From SIG455 sp045646385 (lineage in GTDB: Bacteria > Bacillota > Clostridia > UMGS1810): a DNA stretch of 64,000 nt. The DNA lies in assembly GCA_045646385.1 (NCBI GenBank), contig JAZRKQ010000002.1, positions 119,941 to 183,940 on the forward strand, in the 5' to 3' direction. Both the position numbers and the translations under genes were made by a program. Within the stretch, counting starts at the first letter, position 1; each line of letters begins with the position of its first letter. Below are positions 16,952 through 25,890 of the stretch, in pieces. The notes below the pieces were generated by a model. That model was not told the origin of the DNA. It saw only the letters and a list, made by a program, of their open reading frames with translations, and did no database searches.

Positions 16952-17877
16952 CAGAGTTTTCCTTTCTTGAATTCTTCGGCATCGTGCAAAATTGCGATTA
17001 CCGCTTCTTTATCTTCGGGGTTTACCCAATGTATATCTTTATTTGCACCAAACCACGTAATCTGGCGTTTGGCATATCTTCGTGAATTTCGTTTTATAAG
17101 TCTTATTGCTTCGTCACGGGTACACTTGCCTTTAAAATACCATATAACCTCACGGTAACCTATAGCCTGCATGGCGTTTGACTTAGTACTGTAACCTTTT
17201 TTTATAAGGTCTTCCACCTCATCAAAAAGCCCCTGCTCAACCATAATATCCACACGTCGGTCTATATTTGAATAAAGCAACTCCCTGTCACGCTGCATAC
17301 CTATTATAAAAGTATTATATTTTTCATTTACTGTGTTTTCTCTTTGAACGGTAATTGATTTACCCGTTACATGATAAAATTCCAGCGCACGGATAACACG
17401 CTTAACATTATTAAAATGTATATTTTCGGCAGCAACGCTGTCAACATCACAAAGCATTGAGTGAAGATACTGTGCACCTTTTTCTTCAGCAATTTCATTC
17501 AAATATGCACGGTATTGTTCATCGCAACTGTTATCTTCAAAAGCAGCGCCTTTCAAAAGGCTGTCAATATAAAGCCCAGTTCCGCCGCATATAACTGGGA
17601 TTTTTCCACGAGAGCACACATCTTCTATCGCCGCTTGCGCAAGCGTTACAAAACGGCTTACGTTACAATCGTCGTCAGGTTCTAAAACATCTATAAGATG
17701 ATGTGCAATCCCGCACATCTCTTCTTCAGTAACTTTAGCAGTACCTATATCCATATATTTATATATCTGCATAGAATCCGCAGAAATTATTTCACCACCA
17801 AGAACATCAGCGGCTTTCACGGCAAAAGAAGATTTGCCCGATGCTGTAGGGCCTACAATTGCTAATACAGGTATCAA
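16951..17877 (-). CDS. miaA: tRNA dimethylallyltransferase MiaA
   Basis: Adds the dimethylallyl group to A37 of tRNAs reading UNN codons. About 308 residues when begun at the TTG at 17877, which lies eight bases after AAGGAG; a GTG at 17886 abuts that site and is less likely. Motifs: P-loop AIVGPTASGKSSFAV at the N-terminus, DSMQIYKYMDIGTAK, GGTGLYIDSLL and the tRNA-contact region RRYAKRQITWFG. The final base overlaps the HlyD-like gene. It follows mutS-mutL, a frequent order. Confidence 0.96.
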   Translation of the reverse strand: MIPVLAIVGPTASGKSSFAVKAADVLGGEIISADSMQIYKYMDIGTAKVTEEEMCGIAHHLIDVLEPDDDCNVSRFVTLAQAAIEDVCSRGKIPVICGGTGLYIDSLLKGAAFEDNSCDEQYRAYLNEIAEEKGAQYLHSMLCDVDSVAAENIHFNNVKRVIRALEFYHVTGKSITVQRENTVNEKYNTFIIGMQRDRELLYSNIDRRVDIMVEQGLFDEVEDLIKKGYSTKSNAMQAIGYREVIWYFKGKCTRDEAIRLIKRNSRRYAKRQITWFGANKDIHWVNPEDKEAVIAILHDAEEFKKGKL

Positions 17878-17902
17878 AAAGTCCACTCCTTAAGCAGATT
17901 CC

Positions 17903-19879
17903 TTAAACTATTCTTTTAAACTGTTTTTCAAGAGACGTTTTGCTCATACGCACACATATAGGTCTTCCGTGAGGGCAAGTATTTATACCCTCAAGTTCCA
18001 TAACCTGCGACACAAGGTGCTCCATATCGTCGGAAGTTAAATGCTTGCCGCCTTTAAGTGCACGTTTGCAAGCCATAGTGTGCAGAGTTTTTTCATAAAG
18101 TTCGTGCTTGGGAACTTCTGCATTATCGCCTAAAACTTTTATAATCTCGCCTACAGTATCGACAATGAGTGCATCGTCCATTTCCATAGGTACTTTACGT
18201 ATAATTATATCATTAGAGCCGAAAATGTCAATCTCAAAGCCGACATCGGCAAAAAATTCAATATTTTTCTCCGCAACTGCAAAATCATATCCGTCAAGCG
18301 ATACAGTTACGGGAATAAGCATTGATTGGGCGCAGATCTCGTTGTTTTTCCATTGATCCATAAGTTCTTCAAACCATATACGCTCGTGTGCGGCGTGCTG
18401 GTCTATTAAAAGCATTTCCTCGCCTGCCTGCGCTATTATATATGTGTTGAACACCTGCCCAACCAACGTAAAATCACGGTTCGGTAAATACTGCTGTTTA
18501 GCAGGTTCCTCATTACAAGGCAAGGGTTCTGTTTGAGTTTCAACAACTTCCTGCTGAGTATCGGGTTCGGGAATAATAGTTTCTTCAACCTTTTCCACAG
18601 GCGGAACATAAGTAGGTGTAATCTGCATGTTTTCTTTTTTTGCGTTGAACACCGAAAAATCATTTTCCTGACGCAAAGTGTTTTTATTAGCAACAAATAC
18701 CGGGGGCAGATTTTCTTTACTGCTTTTTTCAATAGCAGTACGTATGCTTTCTTTAATCTCCTCACGTATTGTATCCCGTGATTTTTCCGGTTTTATTGGG
18801 AGTTCCGTCTGCACGGCAGTTTTATCGTGCGCTACCTCCATTTCAATTTTTGGTTTTGAGAAAACCTTTTCATCATCTATCTCCGGTACGTGACGGGAGT
18901 TTGTGATAGCCTCTTTTACAGCCCAGTAAACTGCACTGTATATCTTTTTATCGTTAGAAAAACGTACTTCCATTTTAGTCGGGTGAACATTAACATCAAC
19001 AAGCCCCGGTGCGATATCTATATAAAGCACACAAACGGGGAACTTACCCACCATAACGGAATTTCTATAAGCCTCTGCCACAGCGGCGCTGATGGTTTTA
19101 TTAACAATATTTCTGCCGTTTAAGAAAAACACCTGATGGCGTCTGTCTTTCCTTGTCAGCGAGAAAGCACCCGTACAACCACTTACACATATATATTCCT
19201 CTTTATATTTAACGTCTATCATATTGGAAGAGTACTGCGCACCGTATACAACATGAACACAATCATTCACGTTACCCGTTCCGTGACTCGACACAACAGG
19301 TTTACCGTTGCTTATAAGTTTTATGGAAACATCGGGATGGCACAGTATCATTTTATTAACAACATCAGTAACGGCAGTAGTTTCAGCCGCATCGTTCTTT
19401 AAAAATTTCATACGTGCAGGTGTATTAAAAAACAGATTGCGAACAATCATGGTAGTTCCGTCGGGACAGCCCACCTCTGTATGCTCTGCCACCTCACCGC
19501 CTTCAACAACAACGTTTACACCAAAATCATTTTCTTTTATCTTCGTAAACATATCAACCCTAGCAACTGCCGCAATACTGGCGAGCGCCTCACCGCGAAA
19601 GCCGAGAGTGTAAATTTTATCAAGGTCTTCTTTTGTTGCAATCTTGCTTGTGGCGTGGCGGGCAAATGCCGTTATGGCATCATCGGGATGTATGCCGTCG
19701 CCATCGTCTGTAACACGTATATAACTCATACCGCCGTTTTTAATTTCAACAGTAATATTTTTTGCATGTGCATCAACAGAGTTTTCTATAAGTTCTTTAA
19801 CGGCGGATGCAGGGCGTTCCACAACTTCGCCGGCGGCTATCATATTAGTCAGATTTTTATCTAAAATATTAATCTTCAT
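17903..19879 (-). CDS. mutL: DNA mismatch repair endonuclease MutL
   Basis: 658 residues. The GHKL ATPase is N-terminal: LTNMIAAGEVVERPASAVKELIENSVDA, DDGDGI and GFRGEALASIA. An unstructured, charged linker covers about 340-455. The C-terminal domain has the endonuclease motif DQHAAHERIWFE near 491 together with ACKRALKGGKHL and CPHGRPI near 636, so this is the nicking type of MutL found in bacteria without MutH. Neighbours mutS and miaA support the call. Confidence 0.97.
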   Translation of the reverse strand: MKINILDKNLTNMIAAGEVVERPASAVKELIENSVDAHAKNITVEIKNGGMSYIRVTDDGDGIHPDDAITAFARHATSKIATKEDLDKIYTLGFRGEALASIAAVARVDMFTKIKENDFGVNVVVEGGEVAEHTEVGCPDGTTMIVRNLFFNTPARMKFLKNDAAETTAVTDVVNKMILCHPDVSIKLISNGKPVVSSHGTGNVNDCVHVVYGAQYSSNMIDVKYKEEYICVSGCTGAFSLTRKDRRHQVFFLNGRNIVNKTISAAVAEAYRNSVMVGKFPVCVLYIDIAPGLVDVNVHPTKMEVRFSNDKKIYSAVYWAVKEAITNSRHVPEIDDEKVFSKPKIEMEVAHDKTAVQTELPIKPEKSRDTIREEIKESIRTAIEKSSKENLPPVFVANKNTLRQENDFSVFNAKKENMQITPTYVPPVEKVEETIIPEPDTQQEVVETQTEPLPCNEEPAKQQYLPNRDFTLVGQVFNTYIIAQAGEEMLLIDQHAAHERIWFEELMDQWKNNEICAQSMLIPVTVSLDGYDFAVAEKNIEFFADVGFEIDIFGSNDIIIRKVPMEMDDALIVDTVGEIIKVLGDNAEVPKHELYEKTLHTMACKRALKGGKHLTSDDMEHLVSQVMELEGINTCPHGRPICVRMSKTSLEKQFKRIV

Positions 19880-19897
19880 TGCTCCGCCTCCTTTTTA

Positions 19898-22498
19898 TTA
19901 TTCTTCTCTTAGTTTCAATTGAAGTGTATACAGTTCATTTATAGCCTCAATGGGGGTAAGAGTTGATACATCTATGTTTTTAATACGCTCGGCAAGTTCG
20001 TTCGGGAATTGCATCTGCTCTGCTTTGTCAGACACACGTTCTGTTTGCGGTGAATTTGCTTTTATCTGACCGCCCTCAAGGCTTGAAAGAACCTGCTGGG
20101 CACGTTCTGTAACCTCATCAGGTACACCTGCAAGTCCGGCAACCTCTATACCGTAACTATCCGACGCTCCGCCTGCAATAATCTTGCGCAGAAAGATTAT
20201 ATCTTTACCGCGTTTTTTAACTGCAATTGAAAAGTTTTTAACACCGTCCAACTTGTCTTCCAAAACTTTAAGTTCGTGATAGTGTGTGGCAAACATTGTT
20301 TTTGCACCGATTTTTTCCTTGTTGCTTACATACTCAACTACAGCCCAAGCAATGGACAGACCGTCAAATGTACTGGTGCCTCTGCCGATTTCATCTAAGA
20401 TAATAAGGCTTTTCGAAGTTGCGTTCTTTAATATATTTGCAACCTCGCTCATTTCAACCATAAATGTACTCTGCCCTGCGGCAATATCATCAGATGCGCC
20501 AACACGTGTGAACACTCTGTCAACAACGCCTATACGGCACGCAGACGCAGGCACAAAACTGCCCATCTGTGCCATTAAAGTGATAAGAGCGGTCTGGCGC
20601 ATATACGTTGATTTACCTGCCATATTAGGACCGGTTATAAGCAAAAAGCGATTATCACCCGTATTCAAATAAGTATCATTAGGAACAAATAGCGAAGATG
20701 TGTTTGAGATTTCTACAGACGGGTGTCTACCGTCTTTTATATCAATAACGTCGCCATCGTCAACAACTGGTTTTACATATCCGTTTTCGGCGGCAACAAA
20801 CGCAAGCGAACACAAAACGTCTACTGCGGCAATCATTTTTGCACAGTTCTGTATACGTTTAAGGTTGGCTACCACCATATTTTTTAAGGTTATAAATATA
20901 TCGTACTCAAGCGCTTCTATTTTATCTTTTGCGCTTGTCACGGAATCTTCAACACGTTTGAGTTCTTCTGTAATATATCTTTCGCAATTAACGAGTGTCT
21001 GTTTACGTATGTAGTCTGCAGGCACTTTATCCGTATTGGTCTTTGAAACTTCTATATAATAGCCAAAAACTTTATTATACGAGATTTTAAGTTGTTTAAT
21101 GCCAGTTCTTTCACGCTCTGCCTCTTCGATTGAACTAAGTATTCCTGTACCCGAGTTTTTCATCTGGCGCAGGCTGTCGAGTTGGGCATCATAGCCTTTG
21201 CGTATCATACCGCCCTCACGTACGCTGAAAGGCGGCTCGTCTGCAATGGCAGCACAAAGGGTTGAGCACACATCTTCAACAGTATCTAAATTTGTTCCCA
21301 CGTTTGAAAGTAACGGAGAGGTTGCATTTTTAAGCAAATTCTTTATTTCGGGAGTGCGTTTTAAACTGTTTGCCAGCGCAAGCAAATCTCTTGCGTTACC
21401 GTTGCCGTAAACTATTTTGGAAGAAATTCGCTCCATATCGGAAAAACCGCGAAGTGCCTCCTGCAAATCTTCTCTTAATTTAAAACCTCTGTAAAGTTCG
21501 TCTACGGAATCCAAACGCATATTTATTTTATCAGAGTCCATAAGTGGTCTGTCAACCCATTCAGCAAGCAAGCGCGCCCCCATAGATGTACGCGTTTTAT
21601 CAAGCACACCGAGAAGTGAACCTTTTTTAGATTTATCACGCATGGTGCTGGTAAGTTCCAGATTTCTTCTCGAGGATAAATCTATTTCCATATACTCGTT
21701 TTTAAAATAAAGTCTTACTTCGTTAAGATAACTTAAATTTATCTTTTGTGTTTGTTTAAGGTATGCCAACGCACCGCCGAGCGCACGTATACAAAGCGGA
21801 TGCTTTTCGTAAGTAAGCGCACCTAAACCGATTGAATTTTCGTCTATAAGTTCACGCGCAAGATTTATATCAAAATCTTCTTCAGGGAGCATACTGTCAA
21901 AATACGAAAAGCGCTTTTTCATTTCTGTGAACACACCGACATGTAATGCCGCACCATCGTTTACTATAAGTTCTGCCGGAGCAAAGCACGCAATAGCATT
22001 GGCAAGACGATTTTCTACAATATCATTATCACCATAAGTTGCAAAAACATCGCCTGTGGTTGCATCTATAAACACTACACCGAAGCCGTCTTCACAATAA
22101 TACACAGATGCAAGATAATTATTCTGCCTTTCGTTCAGCACTCCGTCAAGATTAACTGTACCCGGTGTTATAATGCGCACAACATCTCTGCGGACAATAG
22201 TTTTTGTTTCCTTAGGGTCTTCCATCTGCTCGCATATAGCAACCTTTTTGCCTGCAGCAATAAGTTTTGCTATATAACCGTCCACACTATGAAAGGGCAC
22301 ACCGCACATTGGTATGCGGTCAGGTCCCGAACCTTTGCCTGTTAATGTGATATTAAGTATTTCAGATGCCTCGTAAGCATCGTCGTTAAACATTTCATAA
22401 AAATCGCCCAGACGAAACATAAGAATGCAATCCTCGTGGTTTGCTTTAACCTCGAGATACTGCTTCATCATAGGAGTGATTTTTTCTGATGTGGCCAT
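19898..22498 (-). CDS. mutS: DNA mismatch recognition ATPase MutS
   Basis: 866 residues, full-length MutS1. Domain I begins ITPMMKQYLEVK, with the mismatch-wedge region LMFRLGDFYEMFNDDA (Phe-x-Glu phenylalanine visible as DFYEMF) near 27-42. The ATPase shows Walker A LLITGPNMAGKSTYMRQ near 624, SLIILDEIGRGTSTFDGLSIAWA and the signature near TFMVEMSEVANIL. The C-terminus contains the usual beta-clamp or MutL-linked helical tail. It precedes mutL by 18 bases in the same transcription unit. Confidence 0.98.
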   Translation of the reverse strand: MATSEKITPMMKQYLEVKANHEDCILMFRLGDFYEMFNDDAYEASEILNITLTGKGSGPDRIPMCGVPFHSVDGYIAKLIAAGKKVAICEQMEDPKETKTIVRRDVVRIITPGTVNLDGVLNERQNNYLASVYYCEDGFGVVFIDATTGDVFATYGDNDIVENRLANAIACFAPAELIVNDGAALHVGVFTEMKKRFSYFDSMLPEEDFDINLARELIDENSIGLGALTYEKHPLCIRALGGALAYLKQTQKINLSYLNEVRLYFKNEYMEIDLSSRRNLELTSTMRDKSKKGSLLGVLDKTRTSMGARLLAEWVDRPLMDSDKINMRLDSVDELYRGFKLREDLQEALRGFSDMERISSKIVYGNGNARDLLALANSLKRTPEIKNLLKNATSPLLSNVGTNLDTVEDVCSTLCAAIADEPPFSVREGGMIRKGYDAQLDSLRQMKNSGTGILSSIEEAERERTGIKQLKISYNKVFGYYIEVSKTNTDKVPADYIRKQTLVNCERYITEELKRVEDSVTSAKDKIEALEYDIFITLKNMVVANLKRIQNCAKMIAAVDVLCSLAFVAAENGYVKPVVDDGDVIDIKDGRHPSVEISNTSSLFVPNDTYLNTGDNRFLLITGPNMAGKSTYMRQTALITLMAQMGSFVPASACRIGVVDRVFTRVGASDDIAAGQSTFMVEMSEVANILKNATSKSLIILDEIGRGTSTFDGLSIAWAVVEYVSNKEKIGAKTMFATHYHELKVLEDKLDGVKNFSIAVKKRGKDIIFLRKIIAGGASDSYGIEVAGLAGVPDEVTERAQQVLSSLEGGQIKANSPQTERVSDKAEQMQFPNELAERIKNIDVSTLTPIEAINELYTLQLKLREE

Positions 22499-22522
22499 TT
22501 TTTATGCTCCTTTAAAAATGTT

Positions 22523-22948
22523 TTACCATGCGATGCCGTCTGCTTTTCTGGCACCTTCCAATCTTACGGTAAGTCTGTGCGGAAGGCATATAAGGCTTTG
22601 TCCTGATGAGGTTATTTTACCTGCATTAACCTCATACTTATCAGCACAGTTACTATGAGTTACAGCAGCACCGTTTTTATCTATAACAATAGTGTTTTTG
22701 CCGTATTCGCTATCAATTTCAATTACTTTTTCATCTGTAATTGCAAGCAAATCATACCTTGCAAATTCTTCACCGTTTATCTCTATAATGCAAACCGTTG
22801 GCGTTTCACCGCCGGATGCAAAAGTAAATATAATCACAGCAGCAAGCAAAACTGCAAGCATTATGCATATATCTGCCGCTTTAAGTTTTATACAATTAAA
22901 AATGTCCTGTAGAGCCAAATCCGCCGTCACCTCTTTCGGTAACACCAA
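22523..22948 (-). CDS. NusG domain II-containing membrane-anchored protein
   Basis: 141 residues in the open frame. A transmembrane helix (ADICIMLAVLLAAVIIFTFA) is followed by a ~85-residue extracellular domain with EINGEEFARYDLL, EIDSEYGKNTIVIDKNGAAV, NCADKYEVNAGKI and GQSLICLPHRLTVRLEG. This is the NusG_II fold family seen as single-domain secreted proteins in Clostridia; its role is unknown. The start is unclear: an ATG at 22948 lies inside dut and the expected family start is near the KLKAADI stretch about 20 residues later, where only non-ATG codons exist. The two Cys could form a disulfide. It is placed between dut and mutS. Confidence 0.72.
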   Translation of the reverse strand: MVLPKEVTADLALQDIFNCIKLKAADICIMLAVLLAAVIIFTFASGGETPTVCIIEINGEEFARYDLLAITDEKVIEIDSEYGKNTIVIDKNGAAVTHSNCADKYEVNAGKITSSGQSLICLPHRLTVRLEGARKADGIAW

Positions 22949-23348
22949 GTTCGCTGACTACATTGAAGTTTGCTTTTGCAACCTCCATAATAACCAGTTG
23001 CGCAATGCGCTCACCGTGTTTTATTGTGTAGGGCTCACGGCTTAAGTTAATGAGCGATACCATAAGTTCGCCTGTGTAGTCGCTGTCAATTACTCCGACA
23101 CAGTTGGGCAAAGTGATTCCGTTCTTTGATGCAAGTCCAGAACGAGCAAATATAAACGCTGCAAAATCTGCTGACGGCAACTGAATAGCAATACCCGTAG
23201 GAATAAGTTTACGCTCTAACGGTTCTAAAGTAACATCTTCTGCAAGGCAGGCAGTCAAATCCATTCCCGCAGAACCTGATGTTGCATAAAACGGTACGTT
23301 TTTTTCTTTATTCGTTTCTAAAAACTTAATTTTTACATCTGCAGTCAT
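22896..23348 (-). CDS. dut: Deoxyuridine 5'-triphosphate nucleotidohydrolase
   Basis: Hydrolyses dUTP to dUMP, keeping uracil out of DNA and feeding thymidylate synthesis. 150 residues from the ATG at 23348 with GGAGAA upstream; the open frame extends to 23423 but overlaps the previous gene. Trimeric dUTPase motifs are all present: SAGMDLTA, RSGLASKNG, GVIDSDYTGELMV, RIAQLVI and the C-terminal RGDGGFGSTG phosphate-binding arm. Confidence 0.96.
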   Translation of the reverse strand: MTADVKIKFLETNKEKNVPFYATSGSAGMDLTACLAEDVTLEPLERKLIPTGIAIQLPSADFAAFIFARSGLASKNGITLPNCVGVIDSDYTGELMVSLINLSREPYTIKHGERIAQLVIMEVAKANFNVVSELGVTERGDGGFGSTGHF

Positions 23349-23361
23349 ATTACGTTCTCCT

Positions 23362-25416
23362 TTATACGCCTCTATAGAAATGACCTCTTGTATACGGCTT
23401 ATCAAAAGGCTTTCCGTTTTCATAAAGGCTGATTATATTTTTAACCTCGTCGGCTGTTTCAGTTGTAAAGTAAAAGCAAGCATACGATACTCCGCTTCGG
23501 TAAATATCGTCCATTTTATCCGCCATATATAATGGCGTACTGTTAAGAATTACATTTGTGCACGAATCTTTGTCTGCCAGAACAGGGAAGTCTGCACCCT
23601 TGCGGTCTTTAAGATAATTTACCCTGCCATCGCACACGCATTTACCATTGGCTGATTTAAGCACGCAGTTCTGCACCATCATAACAGGGATATATCCATA
23701 TGCAATAACCTCAACAGGAATATCTTTAGATACAGAGCGTATTGCATTGATATTCATTTCAGGTGATAAACACACACTGTTAAACCCTGCATCTTTTAAA
23801 AACTTAACCGCCATAGAATTGAATACATTCAATCTGAATCCGCCGTGTTTTAAATCAGCATTATCATAAACCTGCGAAAAGTTTGATACAGATATTTTGC
23901 TGTATCCATCAGCAACTTCCCCATGACGTTCTATAGCGGGTAATGCTACAATAAATCTGTCGGACAAAAACTCTTTGCTATATTCATCATAAATGCTTTT
24001 AGGAACATATATACGTGAAACAGATGTTTTCTCAAGTGCCTTTATATGCTCATACGTATTACCGTAAGCAGTAAATTCTGTTTTAGGAGATTTTTTTATA
24101 ATATCAAACGAAAAATCTTTAATATTATCTCTTTCGCCTATATACGCACGCTGATTTTCAATATCGGCAATTGCACGTCTTCGCATATTGTTAAGTTCTT
24201 TTATCGGCAGACTTATATTATCATCTGTATTAATAATAAAATCTTCAAATTCAAAAGGTGTTCCGCCGGTTTTCAGCATCTGTTCACGGATACGCTCATC
24301 GGTTAATGCAACCTTTAATGCAGTTTCGGCATTAGTTTCCCCTTCAATAGTTGTACTGTGCCCATCGTTATCCCATACGCACAATATAGGGTACTCGCCC
24401 AAAACAGCGGTAAAACTTCCGTTCAGTGCAATCTTTCTGCTATCAGATTTTACAAGTTCTTCGGCACGTACCTTTGCATTATCTGTGATGTTTTTATAAA
24501 CATCATCATTGTTTTTGTCAATGTTGAGCATATGGCGTCCGGTAGAATTTTCAAAATATCCTTTTGTAAATCCGCTTCTGGAAAATACAGAACGTAAATC
24601 GTCAATATCCTTTTTATCCACCGTGCCGCCGTTTCTGTATTTATCATACAGATGTGCCGCCATAGATACATAAGCGGAATTTTTCATTCTGCCTTCTATT
24701 TTTAAAGACTTAACACCGAGTTTGTCCAAAGTGCCAATTTCGTCGAGCATACACAGATCTTTAAGACTCAAAAGATACTTTTCTTCACAAACAGTATTTC
24801 CATCGGCATCAATAAGAGAATAAGGCAATCTGCATGGCTGGGCACACGCTCCTCGATTTCCTGAACGTCCGCCTATAAAACTGCTCATCAGGCATTGCCC
24901 CGAATAACTCATACAAAGTGCACCGTGTGCAAAAACTTCTATTTCGGCATCAGAGCCTTCACATATATTGCCAATCTCTTCCTTTGAAAGTTCGCGAGAA
25001 AGCACAACACGTGAAAAACCGGCGCGTTCTGCCGCCTTAACACCTTTTAGATTATGCACGGTCATCTGTGTACTGGCATTGAGTTTAAAATCGGGAAAGC
25101 ACTTTCTAAGCATAGAGAGCACACCCAAATCCTGAACGATTAAAGCATCTACACCGGTTTTATAGCAAAACTTTGCAAAATCATAAGCATCGTAAAGTTT
25201 GCCGTCTTCTACAAGGGTATTGAGCGCAACATAAACTTTGCATCCCCGTACATGGGCATACTTTACGGCTTCGGCAATCTCTTCGTTTGAAAAGTTTACT
25301 GCGTTTGCCCTTGCAGAAAATGCACTTCCGCCCATGTACACCGCATCGGCACCGTTATTTACCGCCGCAACAAAATTTTCGTACGAGCCTGCAGGAACCA
25401 ATACTTCTATACTCAT
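23362..25416 (-). CDS. U32-family protein (RlhA/TrhP-like RNA hydroxylation)
   Basis: 684 residues. The U32 core is at about 1-290: VLVPAGSYENFVAAVNNGADAVYMGG, VYVALNTLV, IVQDLGVL, and the cysteine cluster HGALCMSYSGQCLMSSFIGGRS then GACAQPCR. A collagenase-like C-terminal region continues to the end, with further Cys near 600-625 (NCVLKSANGKCVCDG). Members once called collagenase-like peptidases are now tied to 5-hydroxylation of rRNA cytidine or tRNA uridine (RlhA, TrhP), which fits an iron-sulfur cysteine set. Overlaps zapA by 4 bases. Confidence 0.85.
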   Translation of the reverse strand: MSIEVLVPAGSYENFVAAVNNGADAVYMGGSAFSARANAVNFSNEEIAEAVKYAHVRGCKVYVALNTLVEDGKLYDAYDFAKFCYKTGVDALIVQDLGVLSMLRKCFPDFKLNASTQMTVHNLKGVKAAERAGFSRVVLSRELSKEEIGNICEGSDAEIEVFAHGALCMSYSGQCLMSSFIGGRSGNRGACAQPCRLPYSLIDADGNTVCEEKYLLSLKDLCMLDEIGTLDKLGVKSLKIEGRMKNSAYVSMAAHLYDKYRNGGTVDKKDIDDLRSVFSRSGFTKGYFENSTGRHMLNIDKNNDDVYKNITDNAKVRAEELVKSDSRKIALNGSFTAVLGEYPILCVWDNDGHSTTIEGETNAETALKVALTDERIREQMLKTGGTPFEFEDFIINTDDNISLPIKELNNMRRRAIADIENQRAYIGERDNIKDFSFDIIKKSPKTEFTAYGNTYEHIKALEKTSVSRIYVPKSIYDEYSKEFLSDRFIVALPAIERHGEVADGYSKISVSNFSQVYDNADLKHGGFRLNVFNSMAVKFLKDAGFNSVCLSPEMNINAIRSVSKDIPVEVIAYGYIPVMMVQNCVLKSANGKCVCDGRVNYLKDRKGADFPVLADKDSCTNVILNSTPLYMADKMDDIYRSGVSYACFYFTTETADEVKNIISLYENGKPFDKPYTRGHFYRGV

Positions 25417-25775
25417 CTGCCGCCCTCTAATTTGGCAATTTTAATCTTTAAATTCTGAATTTCTTCCTTAAGCGCATAATTTTCTTCTTTTAAGCGCTTT
25501 CCTGCGGAAGTAGCAGTAAAGTAGTCTTCTTTATATTTTTTTAGTTCAGCCGCAGTTTCCTCCTGCAAATCCTTAACCTTGTGGTAATCGTCGCTCATGT
25601 TGATTGCAGATAAAACAGCCACCTGAACATTGTTCAGATGAGGATTAGCAGCGATAGAGCGCATCTTTTTATCAACATAAAGACACACTTTCTGCATATA
25701 TTCCTCACTCTCTGAACCCACCAGAGTATAATCTGAGCCGCATATTCTGACTACGGTTTTAATTTTATCTTCCAT
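25413..25775 (-). CDS. zapA: Cell division protein ZapA
   Basis: FtsZ-ring bundling protein, 120 residues. The globular ZapA head is residues 1-60 (KTVVRICGSDYTLVGSESEEYMQKVCLYVDKKM, quoted in part: ICGSDYTLVG and YVDKKMRSIA), followed by the coiled coil from about 62 to 118. First gene of a 13-gene minus-strand run; AGAGGAGGTG ribosome site and an extended -10 promoter at 25805-25813. Confidence 0.9.
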   Translation of the reverse strand: MEDKIKTVVRICGSDYTLVGSESEEYMQKVCLYVDKKMRSIAANPHLNNVQVAVLSAINMSDDYHKVKDLQEETAAELKKYKEDYFTATSAGKRLKEENYALKEEIQNLKIKIAKLEGGR

Positions 25776-25804
25776 ACGGCACCTCCTCTATTTTATCACA
25801 TAAC

Positions 25805-25813
25805 ATTATACCA
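25805..25813 (-). promoter_or_regulatory. Extended -10 promoter for the zapA-ileS run
   Basis: Minus strand reads TGGTATAAT, a perfect extended -10, 30 bases before the zapA start and downstream of the glmS terminator. The -35 is weak, as is usual for extended -10 promoters. Confidence 0.65.
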
Positions 25814-25854
25814 CAACGAAAACAATAATGGTAGTATTTTTTATAAAAAAATGC

Positions 25855-25881
25855 AAAAAAACGGAGAAAATCTCCGTTTTT
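25855..25881 (-). terminator. Terminator after glmS
   Basis: ACGGAGA / TCTCCGT arms with a 3-base loop, followed on the minus strand by a run of six T. Located right after the glmS stop. Confidence 0.88.
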
Positions 25882-25890
25882 GATTATCTT

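Noticed and set aside
20286..20672. 128-codon open frame opposite mutS
   Set aside because: Shadow of a highly conserved coding region; no ribosome site and Ser/Leu-rich composition typical of antisense frames.
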